Shown: in pieces, positions 26,180-34,982 of the stretch | How positions within the stretch are numbered: position 1 is the stretch's first letter | Layout of the letters: each line of letters starts with the position of its first letter | DNA from: Nocardia yamanashiensis NBRC 100130 | GTDB lineage: Bacteria; Actinomycetota; Actinomycetes; Mycobacteriales; Mycobacteriaceae | NCBI RefSeq assembly: GCF_001613325.1 | Contig: NZ_BDCD01000026.1 | Location: 1-64,000, forward strand | Direction: 5' to 3' | Length of the DNA: 64,000 nt | Position numbers and translations under genes: made by a program | Notes under the pieces: generated by a model | Database searches by the model: none | What the model was told of the DNA's origin: nothing | What the model saw: the letters and a program-made list of their open reading frames with translations, nothing else

Positions 26180-26743
26180 ATGGCCCAAGGCGACACGGTC
26201 ATCACCGTCATCGGAAATTTGACGGCTGACCCCGAGCTTCGATTCACGCCCGCGGGAGCGGCCGTCGCGAACTTCACGGTCGCGTCGACTCCCCGTGTGT
26301 TCGACCGTAATACCAATGAATGGAAAGACGGCGAAGCGCTTTTCCTGCGCTGCAACATCTGGCGTGAAGCTGCGGAGAATGTCGCCGAGAGCCTGACCCG
26401 AGGCTCGCGAGTGATCGTGAGCGGTCGACTCAAGCAGCGCTCCTACGAAACCCGCGAGGGTGAGAAGCGCACCGTGGTCGAACTCGAGGTCGACGAAGTC
26501 GGGCCCTCGCTGCGCTACGCGACCGCGAAAGTCAACAAGACCACCCGTGGCGGTGGTGGCGGCGGCTTCGGCGGTGGCGGTGGCGGCCAGCAGGGCGGCG
26601 GCGGAGGCGGTTTCTCCGGTGGCGGCAGCAGTGGTGGCGGCGGAGGTCGCGGCGGCCAGAGTGCCGGCGACGACCCGTGGGGCAGTGCGCCCGCGGCCGG
26701 CTCCTTCGGGGGCGGCCAAATGGACGATGAACCGCCGTTCTAG
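26180..26743 (+). CDS. ssb: Single-stranded DNA-binding protein
   Basis: Protein of 187 aa. OB fold 1-~115 ([56 protein letters not shown]), then a glycine-rich linker and the acidic tip MDDEPPF that docks partner proteins of replication and repair. AGGAGGAA is upstream of the ATG. Second gene of the rpsF operon, as in mycobacteria. Confidence 0.95.
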   Translation: MAQGDTVITVIGNLTADPELRFTPAGAAVANFTVASTPRVFDRNTNEWKDGEALFLRCNIWREAAENVAESLTRGSRVIVSGRLKQRSYETREGEKRTVVELEVDEVGPSLRYATAKVNKTTRGGGGGGFGGGGGGQQGGGGGGFSGGGSSGGGGGRGGQSAGDDPWGSAPAAGSFGGGQMDDEPPF

Positions 26744-26802
26744 CGAACGGCTTTCCTAGGAATCCACCAGGCTGGGTTCCCGAAATTACGGAGTGAAAGA
26801 CC

Positions 26803-27072
26803 ATGGCCAAAGCACCGGCACGCGAAAAGGTGCTGAAGAAGAAGGCTTGCACCTTCTGCAAGGAAGACAAAGCCGGCAAGAAGAACAACACCCACGGCGC
26901 CAAGATCGATTACAAGGACACCGCGCTGCTGCGCAAGTACGTGTCCGATCGTGGCAAGATCCGCGCTCGCCGGGTGACCGGCAACTGCGTTCAGCACCAG
27001 CGCGATATCGCCGTTGCCGTCAAGAACTCGCGTGAGGTCGCTCTGCTGCCTTACGTGTCCACCGCTCGCTGA
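26803..27072 (+). CDS. rpsR: 30S ribosomal protein S18 (cysteine-containing form)
   Basis: Protein of 89 aa with [41 protein letters not shown] and a late EVALLPY, all typical of S18. The N-terminal C16-X2-C19 pair and a later cysteine mark the zinc-type (C+) paralogue; the zinc-free copy used in zinc starvation should be elsewhere. A charged insert of about ten residues ([10 protein letters not shown]) follows the CXXC pair. Confidence 0.95.
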   Translation: MAKAPAREKVLKKKACTFCKEDKAGKKNNTHGAKIDYKDTALLRKYVSDRGKIRARRVTGNCVQHQRDIAVAVKNSREVALLPYVSTAR

Positions 27073-27089
27073 GAAGGGAAGGCACAGCA

Positions 27090-27545
27090 ATGAAGTTGAT
27101 CCTCACCGCTGATGTCGACAACCTCGGTGCGCCCGGCGACACCGTGGAGGTCAAGGACGGCTACGGCCGCAACTTCCTCCTGCCCCGCGGCCTGGCCATC
27201 GTGGCCACCCGCGGCGCGCAGAAGCAGGTCGAGGGCATTCGCCGGGCGCAGGACGCCCGCCGCGTGCGCGACCTGGACCACGCGAACGAGCTGAAGCAGG
27301 CCCTCGAGGGCCTGACCGGCGTGGCGCTGTCCGTGAAGACCGCGGGCACCGGCAAGCTGTTCGGTTCGGTCACCGCCGCCGATGTGGCCGCCGCGATCAA
27401 GACCGCGGGCGGTCCGGTCGTCGACAAGCGCAGCATCGAGCTGCCGAAGGCCCACATCAAGACCACCGGCAAGCACAACATCGTGGTGCACCTGCACCCC
27501 GACGTGGCTGCCAAGGTCGAGCTGCAGGTCAGCGCAGCCGAGTAA
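27090..27545 (+). CDS. rplI: 50S ribosomal protein L9
   Basis: Protein of 151 aa with the L9 N-domain [36 protein letters not shown], a long central helix and the C-domain with [16 protein letters not shown]. It binds 23S rRNA near the L1 stalk base. GAAGGGAAGG upstream of the ATG. Last gene of the operon, followed by a terminator hairpin. Confidence 0.95.
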   Translation: MKLILTADVDNLGAPGDTVEVKDGYGRNFLLPRGLAIVATRGAQKQVEGIRRAQDARRVRDLDHANELKQALEGLTGVALSVKTAGTGKLFGSVTAADVAAAIKTAGGPVVDKRSIELPKAHIKTTGKHNIVVHLHPDVAAKVELQVSAAE

Positions 27546-27556
27546 TTCGGCCATTC

Positions 27557-27591
27557 GGAGGTCATCGCCGCAGTGCGCGGCGGTGGCCTCC
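27557..27591 (+). terminator. Terminator of the rpsF-rplI operon
   Basis: A 15-bp stem (GGAGGTCATCGCCGC / GCGGCGGTGGCCTCC, with two G-U pairs) and a 5-base loop, then GATGTTGTTT. It starts 12 bases after the rplI stop. Confidence 0.8.
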
Positions 27592-28092
27592 GATGTTGTT
27601 TGCGGCCTGTGGAAGAAAAATCAAACCAACCTTCCGGCTTGTGTGACAGGTCACCTATCGGCGATCAACTGTTCACCCAACACGCGCGGAAGCGTGTGCC
27701 GAGCGACACGCCGCACCAAAATGATCCACAGTTGCGAACACTGAGAATCAGGCCACTACCAGCAGATTGACAAGCACTGTCCGCTGTTGTCCCCAAGTAA
27801 TACACAGGGGGTGCACAACAGTGGGTGAACAATACCCAGATTGTCCACAGGTGTGTGCACAGCTCGGTTTGGCGAGTGCCCTCCCGGTCGCCTAGGTTCG
27901 CAGACATTGTCGTGACCACAGTCCGGGGACGGCACGACTCCGCTTACCCTGCCTTGTAGCCACGGGTTTGCCGACCACCCAAGCCTTTTCGGCGTGTCGG
28001 CTCCGCGTGGCAGCCCGAACATGTCGGTGCGCAGGCGTAGAACGAGTCATGGACGTCGTTCCGGGCACGAGGAGAGAGGACGGTCGAGCCAG
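27592..28092 (+). other. 501-base AT-rich region with DnaA-box-like sites upstream of dnaB
   Basis: No coding frame is supported on either strand. Three sites resemble the DnaA box TT(A/G)TCCACA: TGATCCACA at 27722, TTGTCCCCA at 27787 and an exact TTGTCCACA at 27841. Other TGTGCAC-type words lie around 27810-27860. The dnaB promoter must lie in this stretch; no convincing -35/-10 pair stands out. Confidence 0.5.
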
Positions 28093-30738
28093 ATGGCAGT
28101 CATCGACGATCGCGGCCACGATGAACACGGGCCCTCCGAATACCCCGAAGCCCCCGGCGAGGACTTCGGCCGCCAGCCCCCGCACGACATGGCCGCCGAA
28201 CAGTCCGTCCTGGGCGGCATGCTGCTGTCCAAGGACGCCATCGCCGACGTGGTGGAGGTGCTGCGCCCCGGCGACTTCTACCGCCCCGCGCACCAGGCCG
28301 TCTACGACGCCATCCTCGACCTCTACGGCCGCGGCGAACCCGCCGACCCCGTCACCGTCGCCGCCGCCCTCGACCGCAAGGGCGAACTCAAGCGCATCGG
28401 CGGCCCGCCCTACCTCGTCACCCTGACCCAAACGGTGCCCACTGCGGCCAATGCCGGCTACTACGCCGAAATCGTCGCCGAGAAGGCCATCCTGCGCCGC
28501 CTGGTCGAAGCCGGCACCCGCATCGTCCAATACGGCTACGCCGGCGCCGACGGCCAGGACGTGGCCGAAGTCGTGGACCGCGCCCAAGCCGAAATCTACG
28601 AGGTCACCGAACGCCGCTCCACCGAGGACTTCGCCCCCCTGGAGGAAATCCTCCAGCCCACCATGGACGAACTCGACTCCATCGCCTCCCGCGGCGGCAT
28701 CTCCCTCGGCGTCCCAACCGGATTCACCGAACTCGACGAACTCACCAACGGCCTGCACGCCGGCCAGATGATCATCGTCGCGGCCCGACCCGGCGTCGGC
28801 AAAGCGCTCGCGTTGGACACTCCGCTGCCGACGCCCACCGGATGGACCACCATGGGCGAGGTCCAGGTCGGTGATGATCTGCTGGACGCACACGGCCGCC
28901 CTACCCGTGTAGTGGCCGCAACCGAAGTGATGACCGGTCGCCCGTGCTTCGAGGTCGAATTCTCCGACGGCACAGTGATCGTCGCAGACGAACAGCACCA
29001 ATGGCTCACCGAGACCAGGGCGTCGCGCCGCTCGGCGCAGCAGGCCGCGTCCGGCAAGAACCGCTACCGCAGCCAGCAGACTTTCGCCGAGGTCCGGACG
29101 ACCGCCGAGATCGCAACGACCCTTCGTTGCGAAACGGCCGATCGCCGACTCAATCACTCGGTTGTGAATACCGAGCCGCTGAATTTGCCCCAGCGCGAAT
29201 TGCTCGTGCCGCCCTACACTCTCGGCGCTTGGCTCGGTGACGGTAGTTCCGCCTGCGCTCAATTGACCAGCGCGGACCCCGAAGTCATCCTCCACATCGA
29301 AAACGAAGGCATCGTCGCGGTGCACTCCGAGAGTGTGGCGCTGCGGTACAGCCTGCAGCTGCCCACGGAGGAACCCATCGCTCCTCGCGATTGTGTCGTG
29401 TGTGGCAAGGAGTTCGTGCCTTGCACGAGCGAAGTGCGCACCTGCGGCCGATCCTGCGGCGGCAAGGCACGTTTCCTGTCGGGTCCGGTCCCCGCTCCGA
29501 CCTGTTCACACTGCGGTGGCCCATCGATCGGCCTGCGAATGTGCCAGGAATGCCGGAACAGCATCGGATCCGTCCAGGCTCGGCTGCGCACCATCGGTGT
29601 CCTGGGGAACAAGCACATTCCGATCGACTATCTGCGCGCCTCGGAAGCACAACGCCGCGCCTTGCTGGCCGGCCTGCTGGATACCGACGGCACCGTCACC
29701 AAGGGCGGATCGGTTCAATTCTCGGTGACCAATGCGCGTCTCGTCCGGGATGTCGAAGAACTCATCGTGGGCCTCGGTTACCGCTGCCAGCTGTCCACCA
29801 AGCGAGTGCGCGGCCGGACCGAAGATTCCTCGACCGCCTACACACTGACGTTCCAGACCGAGGACGAAGTCTTCGGCCTGAGCCGAAAAGAGCTGCTGCA
29901 CAAGCAACGTCGTGGCGCAACGAATACCACCCGCTCCGGTTCACGTTTCGTTGTCGACGTCCGCCCGATCCCCAGCGTCCCGGTGCGCTGCGTCGAGGTC
30001 TCGAACTCCGAACACCTCTATCTCGCGAGCCGGTCGATGATCCCGACCCACAACTCCACCCTGGGTATGGATTTCATGCGCAGCTGCTCCATCAAGCACG
30101 GCCTGGCGAGCGTCATCTTCTCCCTGGAAATGAGCCGCACCGAAATCGTCATGCGTCTCCTATCCGCGGAAGCGAAAATCAAACTGGGCGATATGCGTTC
30201 GGGTCGGATGAGCGACGACGACTGGACCAAGCTCGCCCGCCGAATGAGCGAAATCAGCGAAGCGCCTTTGTTTGTGGACGATTCGCCGAACCTCACCATG
30301 ATGGAGATTCGAGCCAAGGCCCGCCGGCTCAAGCAACGGCACGACCTCCGCCTCGTCGTCGTCGACTACCTCCAGCTGATGACATCGGGCAAAAAGGTCG
30401 AATCACGCCAGCAGGAAGTCTCCGAGTTCTCCCGAAGCCTCAAGCTGCTGGCCAAGGAACTCGAGGTGCCCGTGATCGCAATCTCGCAGCTCAACCGTGG
30501 TCCCGAGCAACGAACAGACAAACGTCCGATGGTGTCAGATCTTCGCGAATCGGGCAGCCTCGAGCAGGATGCCGACATGGTCATCCTGCTCCACCGACCC
30601 GATGCGTTCGAGCGCGACGACCCACGCGGCGGCGAGGCCGACATCATTGTCGGCAAGCATCGAAACGGCCCGACAGCGACGATCACGGTCGCACACCAGC
30701 TGCACCTGAGCCGGTTCGTCGATATGGCTCGCGGATAA
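28093..30738 (+). CDS. dnaB: Replicative DNA helicase DnaB with intein
   Basis: Precursor of 881 aa; 464 aa after splicing. N-terminal primase-interacting domain (PPHDMAAEQSVLGGMLLSKDAI, from ~33), then the RecA-type ATPase with the P-loop ARPGVGKS split by the intein between Lys237 and Ser655. After the intein come the DYLQL Walker B motif, ISQLNRGPEQRTDKRP and the late VGKHRNGPTATI. It is the hexameric fork helicase. The ATG at 28093 is favoured because MAVIDDRG is the usual N-terminus in relatives and a GAGGAGAGAGGA run lies upstream. Gene order with rplI is as in mycobacteria, minus Rv0057. Confidence 0.93.
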   Translation: MAVIDDRGHDEHGPSEYPEAPGEDFGRQPPHDMAAEQSVLGGMLLSKDAIADVVEVLRPGDFYRPAHQAVYDAILDLYGRGEPADPVTVAAALDRKGELKRIGGPPYLVTLTQTVPTAANAGYYAEIVAEKAILRRLVEAGTRIVQYGYAGADGQDVAEVVDRAQAEIYEVTERRSTEDFAPLEEILQPTMDELDSIASRGGISLGVPTGFTELDELTNGLHAGQMIIVAARPGVGKALALDTPLPTPTGWTTMGEVQVGDDLLDAHGRPTRVVAATEVMTGRPCFEVEFSDGTVIVADEQHQWLTETRASRRSAQQAASGKNRYRSQQTFAEVRTTAEIATTLRCETADRRLNHSVVNTEPLNLPQRELLVPPYTLGAWLGDGSSACAQLTSADPEVILHIENEGIVAVHSESVALRYSLQLPTEEPIAPRDCVVCGKEFVPCTSEVRTCGRSCGGKARFLSGPVPAPTCSHCGGPSIGLRMCQECRNSIGSVQARLRTIGVLGNKHIPIDYLRASEAQRRALLAGLLDTDGTVTKGGSVQFSVTNARLVRDVEELIVGLGYRCQLSTKRVRGRTEDSSTAYTLTFQTEDEVFGLSRKELLHKQRRGATNTTRSGSRFVVDVRPIPSVPVRCVEVSNSEHLYLASRSMIPTHNSTLGMDFMRSCSIKHGLASVIFSLEMSRTEIVMRLLSAEAKIKLGDMRSGRMSDDDWTKLARRMSEISEAPLFVDDSPNLTMMEIRAKARRLKQRHDLRLVVVDYLQLMTSGKKVESRQQEVSEFSRSLKLLAKELEVPVIAISQLNRGPEQRTDKRPMVSDLRESGSLEQDADMVILLHRPDAFERDDPRGGEADIIVGKHRNGPTATITVAHQLHLSRFVDMARG
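28804..30054 (+). mobile_element. Class 3 intein with LAGLIDADG endonuclease and cysteine clusters in DnaB
   Basis: In-frame element of 417 aa (precursor 238-654) in the DnaB P-loop. It begins with Ala, not Cys/Ser. The class 3 triad is visible: Trp at intein position 67 (EQHQWLT, block B), Cys396 (VRCVEV, block F) and Thr415 (PTHN, block G), then Asn417 and extein Ser+1. LAGLIDADG motifs: LGAWLGDGSS (~377-386) and LLAGLLDTDG (~524-533). Between them are C434-X2-C437 with C451-X3-C455 and C471-X2-C474 with C484-X2-C487, two likely zinc sites. It should splice out itself; endonuclease homing is likely but unproven. Confidence 0.9.
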
Positions 30739-30947
30739 CAACCACCCTCGATATGGCAACGGTGCACCATTCCTTCCGTAAATGATGCACCGGTGTATCC
30801 GAGGTGAACTCTCGGAACCGAGATGCCGTTGTCCTGTATATGGTTTCGACTGTGATGTTTACAACAGTGTTGCGGTGATATCTGTTCGTGATATTCATTC
30901 AGCGTTCGATCGAACTAGTCGGTCGTTCAGTTGATGAGGAGTTCCAA

Positions 30948-31139
30948 ATGAGCAAGATGCGCGTGCTCGGTGTGGCCGCTGTGGCCACCGGTCTGATCTT
31001 CGGTGCGACCGGCGTTGCCAATGCCGCCGATCCGGCGCCGGTGCCGGCCACCGGTTCGTCCGCTGGTTCCGCCGACCTGGTGTCGAAGAACCTGGGCGCG
31101 ATCCTGAAGTCGCTGTCGACCGGTTCCGCCACCAAGTAA
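30948..31139 (+). CDS. Small secreted protein
   Basis: Protein of 63 aa. Signal peptide MSKMRVLGVAAVATGLIFG, then GATGVANA; cleavage near residue 26. The mature part is about 37 residues, Pro/Ala/Ser-rich, then KNLGAILKSLSTGSATK, an amphipathic helix. No cysteines. The ATG at 30948 has GAGGAG upstream. It is alone between dnaB and a strong terminator. Function unknown. Confidence 0.7.
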   Translation: MSKMRVLGVAAVATGLIFGATGVANAADPAPVPATGSSAGSADLVSKNLGAILKSLSTGSATK

Positions 31140-31149
31140 TTCTTGGGGG

Positions 31150-31188
31150 AGCACCGCATGCCCTGTGCGAGGGCGGGCATGCGGTGCT
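31150..31188. terminator. Bidirectional terminator hairpin
   Basis: A perfect 14-bp stem (AGCACCGCATGCCC / GGGCATGCGGTGCT) with an 11-base loop in the gap between the small secreted gene and the convergent gene ending at 31194. Confidence 0.85.
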
Positions 31189-31193
31189 TGGGA

Positions 31194-31754
31194 TTATTTG
31201 GCTTGGGCTTTCGCGCCGGTGGGGGCTACGGCGAACCAGGTGCCGCCGACGCCTTGGCCGTTGAGGTCGCCGGGGGTGCGATCCTTCGAGAAGTAGTAGA
31301 CAGGCCAGCCGCCGATGGTGATCTGGCAGGAGCCGTCGGCGCGTTCGATGAAACTTGTTTTGGCGGGGTCGATTCCGTCGAGGTAGAGGGCTTGACCGCG
31401 GGCGACGAGGAGCGGGGGCCAGGTGGTGGCGCAGTCGCCGGCGCAGTTGGAGGCCGAGGGGTTGGCCGTGTCTTTGTCGAAGCGGTAGAGGGAGCGGCCT
31501 TCGCGGTCGGTCACGCGCTGGCCGACTTTGGGGTCGGTGACCACTTTGAGCTGGACCGCGTTGACGCCGTCGGGAGCGGTGCCGGTGTAGATCTTGAGCC
31601 AGCCTTGGGTGCGGGCGGGGGTCGGCGTCGCGGATGTACCGGGGGCGGTGTCGGCCAGCGCGGGGGTCGCGGTGAGGGTGAGGATGCCGGTGGCGGCCAG
31701 GGCGAGGGTCGCGGTGGCGAGGAGGGTTTTGAGTTTCGGCGCGGGGGTCGTCAC
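31194..31754 (-). CDS. Secreted protein with PF03640-type repeats
   Basis: Protein of 186 aa. Signal peptide LKTLLATATLALAATGILT-LTATPALA, then two tandem repeats of the secreted-repeat type: GRSLYRFDKD...CAGDCATTWPPLL and GWPVYYFSKDRTPGDLNGQGVGGTWFAV. The two cysteines of CAGDC are conserved in the family. Function of the family is unknown; members are often lipoproteins, but no lipobox is seen here. GTG start at 31754 with AGAGG eight bases upstream. Confidence 0.75.
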   Translation of the reverse strand: MTTPAPKLKTLLATATLALAATGILTLTATPALADTAPGTSATPTPARTQGWLKIYTGTAPDGVNAVQLKVVTDPKVGQRVTDREGRSLYRFDKDTANPSASNCAGDCATTWPPLLVARGQALYLDGIDPAKTSFIERADGSCQITIGGWPVYYFSKDRTPGDLNGQGVGGTWFAVAPTGAKAQAK

Positions 31755-31869
31755 GGTGGTTGCCTCTCGGGAGCTGCGGGCTGTTGGAGGCAATTGTTCG
31801 GTTTTCCGGCCGAAAGTACTGTTCGCGCAGCGACATCCGTTGTGTAAGCGCGCCGACACAAGGCGAGCG

Positions 31870-32385
31870 TCAGGCTTCGTGCACGCGCACCAGGCGGAGC
31901 GGGGCGGGGCGGCCGAAGGGGATGATGCGGGCGGTGCCGGAGACGTAGAGATCGGGCCGGACGCGCGCGGGATGGGTTGCGTGCGCATCGGTTTCGGGCA
32001 TGTCGACGACGATCCAGGATTGCGCCAGCAGGCAGGCGAAGGCGATGAGCGCCCCGGCGGTCCAGGCGATCGGCCCGTGCAGGCCGAGATGCGCCGAGGA
32101 CCAGGCGATTCCGAAGGCGAGCAGTGCGCCGGCGGGCGTGATCAGGTACCAGGTGGCGGCGGCGCGGCGGGGCAGCAGCGGGTCGCAGATGGTGAAGCCG
32201 AGGCCGAGCCACCAGAACGGGTTGGCGAGTACGGGCGTCCCGGCGAGCCACAGCAGGGTGGGCCAGTCGGGTGGCGGGTGGTGGGCGGTGGACCAGCCGC
32301 CGAGCACCGCGTCCATGACCGATAGCGGCATGGCGATGAGCATGGCGGTGACGGCGATGCGTACCTGCCAGATTCGCCATTTCAT
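31870..32385 (-). CDS. Uncharacterised four-helix membrane protein
   Basis: Protein of 171 aa with four membrane segments: about 10-28, 47-70, 80-102 and 105-128 (for example WLAGTPVLANPFWWLGLGFTI split by short turns), then a ~40-residue cytoplasmic tail with ARIIPFGRPAPLRLVRV. No family recognised. The ATG at 32385 has GAGGAG upstream. It lies between the PF03640-type gene and the mycolyltransferase on the same strand, after a terminator. Confidence 0.55.
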   Translation of the reverse strand: MKWRIWQVRIAVTAMLIAMPLSVMDAVLGGWSTAHHPPPDWPTLLWLAGTPVLANPFWWLGLGFTICDPLLPRRAAATWYLITPAGALLAFGIAWSSAHLGLHGPIAWTAGALIAFACLLAQSWIVVDMPETDAHATHPARVRPDLYVSGTARIIPFGRPAPLRLVRVHEA

Positions 32386-32408
32386 GATGCGCTCCTCGCT
32401 TAGATCTC

Positions 32409-32447
32409 GGGCCGGCCGGATGCCGCTGGAGGACACCCGGCCGGCCC
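32409..32447 (-). terminator. Terminator after the second mycolyltransferase
   Basis: A perfect 11-bp stem (GGGCCGGCCGG / CCGGCCGGCCC) with a 17-base loop begins 19 bases after the stop of the mycolyltransferase gene, before the next gene on the strand. Confidence 0.7.
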
Positions 32448-32466
32448 GTTGCCGGTGGATGGCCGA

Positions 32467-33522
32467 CTAACCGATATTGGCGGAGAGGTCGGGGATCATC
32501 CGGTGGGCCTCGTCCTGCCAGTTGTTCCAGGCGTGTATTCCGTATTCGGGGAACGACCAGGCGGCATTACCACCGCCGAGGGTGGCGAGGCGCACTTGGA
32601 AGGCGCGCGTGTTGGCGAGGGCCAGTGCTTCCAGGGCCATGCCGTTGACGGTGCCCATATTGGGGCCGTCCATGGCGGTGGGCCGGCCGCTGGCAGCGGC
32701 GATGTAGAGCCGGGTGTTGTTGGCGACCAGGTTGGGTGCGAAGACGAAGGGGTCCATGCGCAGCCATTGCGGTCCCCAGGGCGGGGCCATGGAGTCGACG
32801 TTGTAGCCGCCGGCGTCGATCATGCCGAGCCGGATGGCTTCGCGCATACCGGGTCCGGAGTTGTTGAGGTAGCCGGAGAAGGAGCCGGCGAAGCTGAACT
32901 GGTCGGGATGGTAGGCGGCCAGGGTGAGTGCGGCGCTGCCGCCCATGGAGAGTCCGAACACGCCGTTACGATTTGGGTTGAAGCCCAGCCGATCTCGCAG
33001 TGCCCAGCGCAGGTCGCGATTGAGGAAGGTTTCCCAGTCGTACCGGTAGCTCTTGCCGGGTCCGCCGGAGAGCGCGTCGGTGGCGCCGGATCCGGTGTTG
33101 GCGGAACCGGTTCCGGGCGGGATGCCGAAGAAGGAGCTGGGCGCGTTCCAGTCGGCGTAGAAGCTGGACTGCCCGCCGACGGGCATCACGACATTGATGT
33201 TCCAGCTCGCCAAGGTTTCGGCGATATTGGTTTCGATTTCCCACCCGTTGAGGTCTTCGCGGGCGCGCATACCGTCCAGCGCGTAGACCACGCGGTTGGT
33301 ATTGCCGTCGGCGGCGCGCATGATCCGGGTCTTGATGGGGCCCATGACCGGTGAGTCGACCCAGAAGTCGAAGGCGGCCGGATTGAACGCGGCCGTGGCG
33401 GAGGGCGCGCCGAGCACACTCACCAGGGGCGCCAGCAGCGTCAAGGCCACCAGCAGCACCGTCCGGCGGAGCCTGCCCGGGTTGGGTTGGGTCGAATTCG
33501 ATCTACCGGGAACCGATCTCAT
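32467..33522 (-). CDS. Secreted mycolyltransferase (antigen-85 family)
   Basis: Protein of 351 aa. Signal peptide with LRRTVLLVALTLLAPLVSV and cleavage near APSATA-AF (~45). The family's early ALDGMRAREDLNGWE, the GGQSSFYADWN loop, the nucleophile elbow GLSMGG (Ser192) and FPEYGIHAWNNW with His330 are all present, closer to classical antigen 85 than the copy at 12099. It attaches mycolic acids to trehalose or arabinogalactan. Start ATG at 33522. It has its own terminator, so it is probably monocistronic. Confidence 0.92.
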   Translation of the reverse strand: MRSVPGRSNSTQPNPGRLRRTVLLVALTLLAPLVSVLGAPSATAAFNPAAFDFWVDSPVMGPIKTRIMRAADGNTNRVVYALDGMRAREDLNGWEIETNIAETLASWNINVVMPVGGQSSFYADWNAPSSFFGIPPGTGSANTGSGATDALSGGPGKSYRYDWETFLNRDLRWALRDRLGFNPNRNGVFGLSMGGSAALTLAAYHPDQFSFAGSFSGYLNNSGPGMREAIRLGMIDAGGYNVDSMAPPWGPQWLRMDPFVFAPNLVANNTRLYIAAASGRPTAMDGPNMGTVNGMALEALALANTRAFQVRLATLGGGNAAWSFPEYGIHAWNNWQDEAHRMIPDLSANIG

Positions 33523-33721
33523 CGCTACCGATCCTTTCGTTCGAGCGGCCGGGTGAGCGGCCGCCGGTACTACGGATCCGGTCCCCGCACCGGACTGACA
33601 CGTGAGGGCGCGACCGCGGCCGGAAGCCGCTGTCGCGCTTGCTCGAATTCCCTATCGTTCACATCGAGAGTTTTGCTACGTGTTAGCCACAAGAGGTTTC
33701 GGTGCCTGGTATCGCCGCTGA

Positions 33722-34870
33722 TCAGGGCAGCCAATGGACCGGTGCGACCTCCTGGAAATGGATGATCGCGTCGAAGGCGGCGGGCAGCGCGGGCACGGTC
33801 AAGCGGGCGGCGGCATCCTGGGCGGGGTCGTAGATCCCGCTGACGACGCGCAGGGCCTCGGGTCCGGGGAGCTGCCCGGACAGGTCGCGCAGGTCCGCCC
33901 AGAGTGCCGGTAGCGGGAATTCGCCGAGGTAGGACTCGACCAGACCGGTCTGTGGTGCGGGCAGGCGGTGCAGTCCGAGATCGCCGTGATGGAAGGTGAC
34001 GGCGATGGACGCGTACCGCTCCCCCAGTTCCCGGCGCAGCACGCTGCCCGTGCTCGGGGCGGCCGGGTCGGGTGCGCTGTCGCCGTATCCGGTCGGAGCC
34101 GCGGCGGTGTGCGCTATCCCATCCCAGTAAACGATGGGCGAACCGAATCGGCGGTGATCGGCGAGCATCGATTCCGCCCAGGCGGCCTCGTCGGCGGCGA
34201 AACTCCCGCGCCCGGCGACGCTCCCCTCGTGGAAGGCGACGATCGAACGCACCCGCCGCAGCACGTCGTCGGGCAGCCCTGGCGCCGCACGCAATACCGC
34301 CTCGACCGCACGGGCGCGCGCCGCGAACGATCCACCCGGGTGCATGCCCCGCGCCTGCTGCACATGCTCGTCCACGGTGTGCGCGGAGCGAATCACGGTC
34401 AGCGGTGCCCGCACTTCCTCCAGCAGCGCGGGCGCGTGCTCGCCGATCGCCGCGAGCACGCTGTCGTAGTCCGCGACCTGCGCCTGCGCCGGTTTCACCC
34501 CGATGATCCGGACCCGATCGCCGGGATGCGCCCGATTGAAGTCGCGGAGCCAGTCCAGCGCCGCCGCCATCTCCCGCGTTCGCCAAGGACCCCAGGCGTT
34601 TTCGAGTGCTGCGTCGGCGCTGCCGCCGTCCCGCACGTACTCGTCCAGCCGGACTCCGACGTCCGCGCTGTCCTGCACCGCCAGCACCCGGAACCCGTGC
34701 GCCCGGACCAGTTCCCGGAACACCCGGTCCCGGGCGTCGAACGTCTCCCGCGAGAACCGAGTCGTCTCACCGATACCCACCACGGCCGCGCCGGCGACGG
34801 ATCGAGCCAGCGCCGCCGGGGCGTCCTGATCGAAGGGCCGAATGTCCAGGTCACGAAGTGTCGCAGTCAT
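33722..34870 (-). CDS. Erythromycin-esterase-family protein with altered catalytic motifs
   Basis: Protein of 382 aa of the EreA/PF05139 fold: VVGIGETTRFSRETFDARDR near residue 32, a YDSVLAAIGEHAPALLEEV segment, EAAWAESMLADHRRFG and VTFHHGDLG. In active erythromycin esterases the first motif reads G-E-x-T-H-G and the next strand ends in a glutamate; here the His is Arg (GETTRF) and the strand is LAVQDSADVG, with Gln. Hydrolysis of macrolides is therefore doubtful. ATG at 34870 chosen over an upstream frame without similarity. Confidence 0.7.
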   Translation of the reverse strand: MTATLRDLDIRPFDQDAPAALARSVAGAAVVGIGETTRFSRETFDARDRVFRELVRAHGFRVLAVQDSADVGVRLDEYVRDGGSADAALENAWGPWRTREMAAALDWLRDFNRAHPGDRVRIIGVKPAQAQVADYDSVLAAIGEHAPALLEEVRAPLTVIRSAHTVDEHVQQARGMHPGGSFAARARAVEAVLRAAPGLPDDVLRRVRSIVAFHEGSVAGRGSFAADEAAWAESMLADHRRFGSPIVYWDGIAHTAAAPTGYGDSAPDPAAPSTGSVLRRELGERYASIAVTFHHGDLGLHRLPAPQTGLVESYLGEFPLPALWADLRDLSGQLPGPEALRVVSGIYDPAQDAAARLTVPALPAAFDAIIHFQEVAPVHWLP

Positions 34871-34970
34871 ATCGGCGACGCTACGGCCGCCCGCCCGCGC
34901 CGCGCCTCTGTCGAATGACCGGGTTCGCGTCCGCGCGAACGAACCCATCGACCGCACGGTGGGCCGGGGT

Positions 34971-34976
34971 TACTGT
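34971..34976 (+). promoter_or_regulatory. -10 box of a probable leaderless promoter (TACTGT-N6-GTG)
   Basis: TACTGT is followed by six bases and the GTG at 34983; no Shine-Dalgarno sequence is present. Confidence 0.55.
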
Positions 34977-34982
34977 CGCCAG

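Noticed and set aside
27592-28092. Chromosomal origin (oriC)
   Set aside because: DnaA-box-like sites are present, but dnaA and dnaN are not beside it and no AT-rich 13-mer array was seen.
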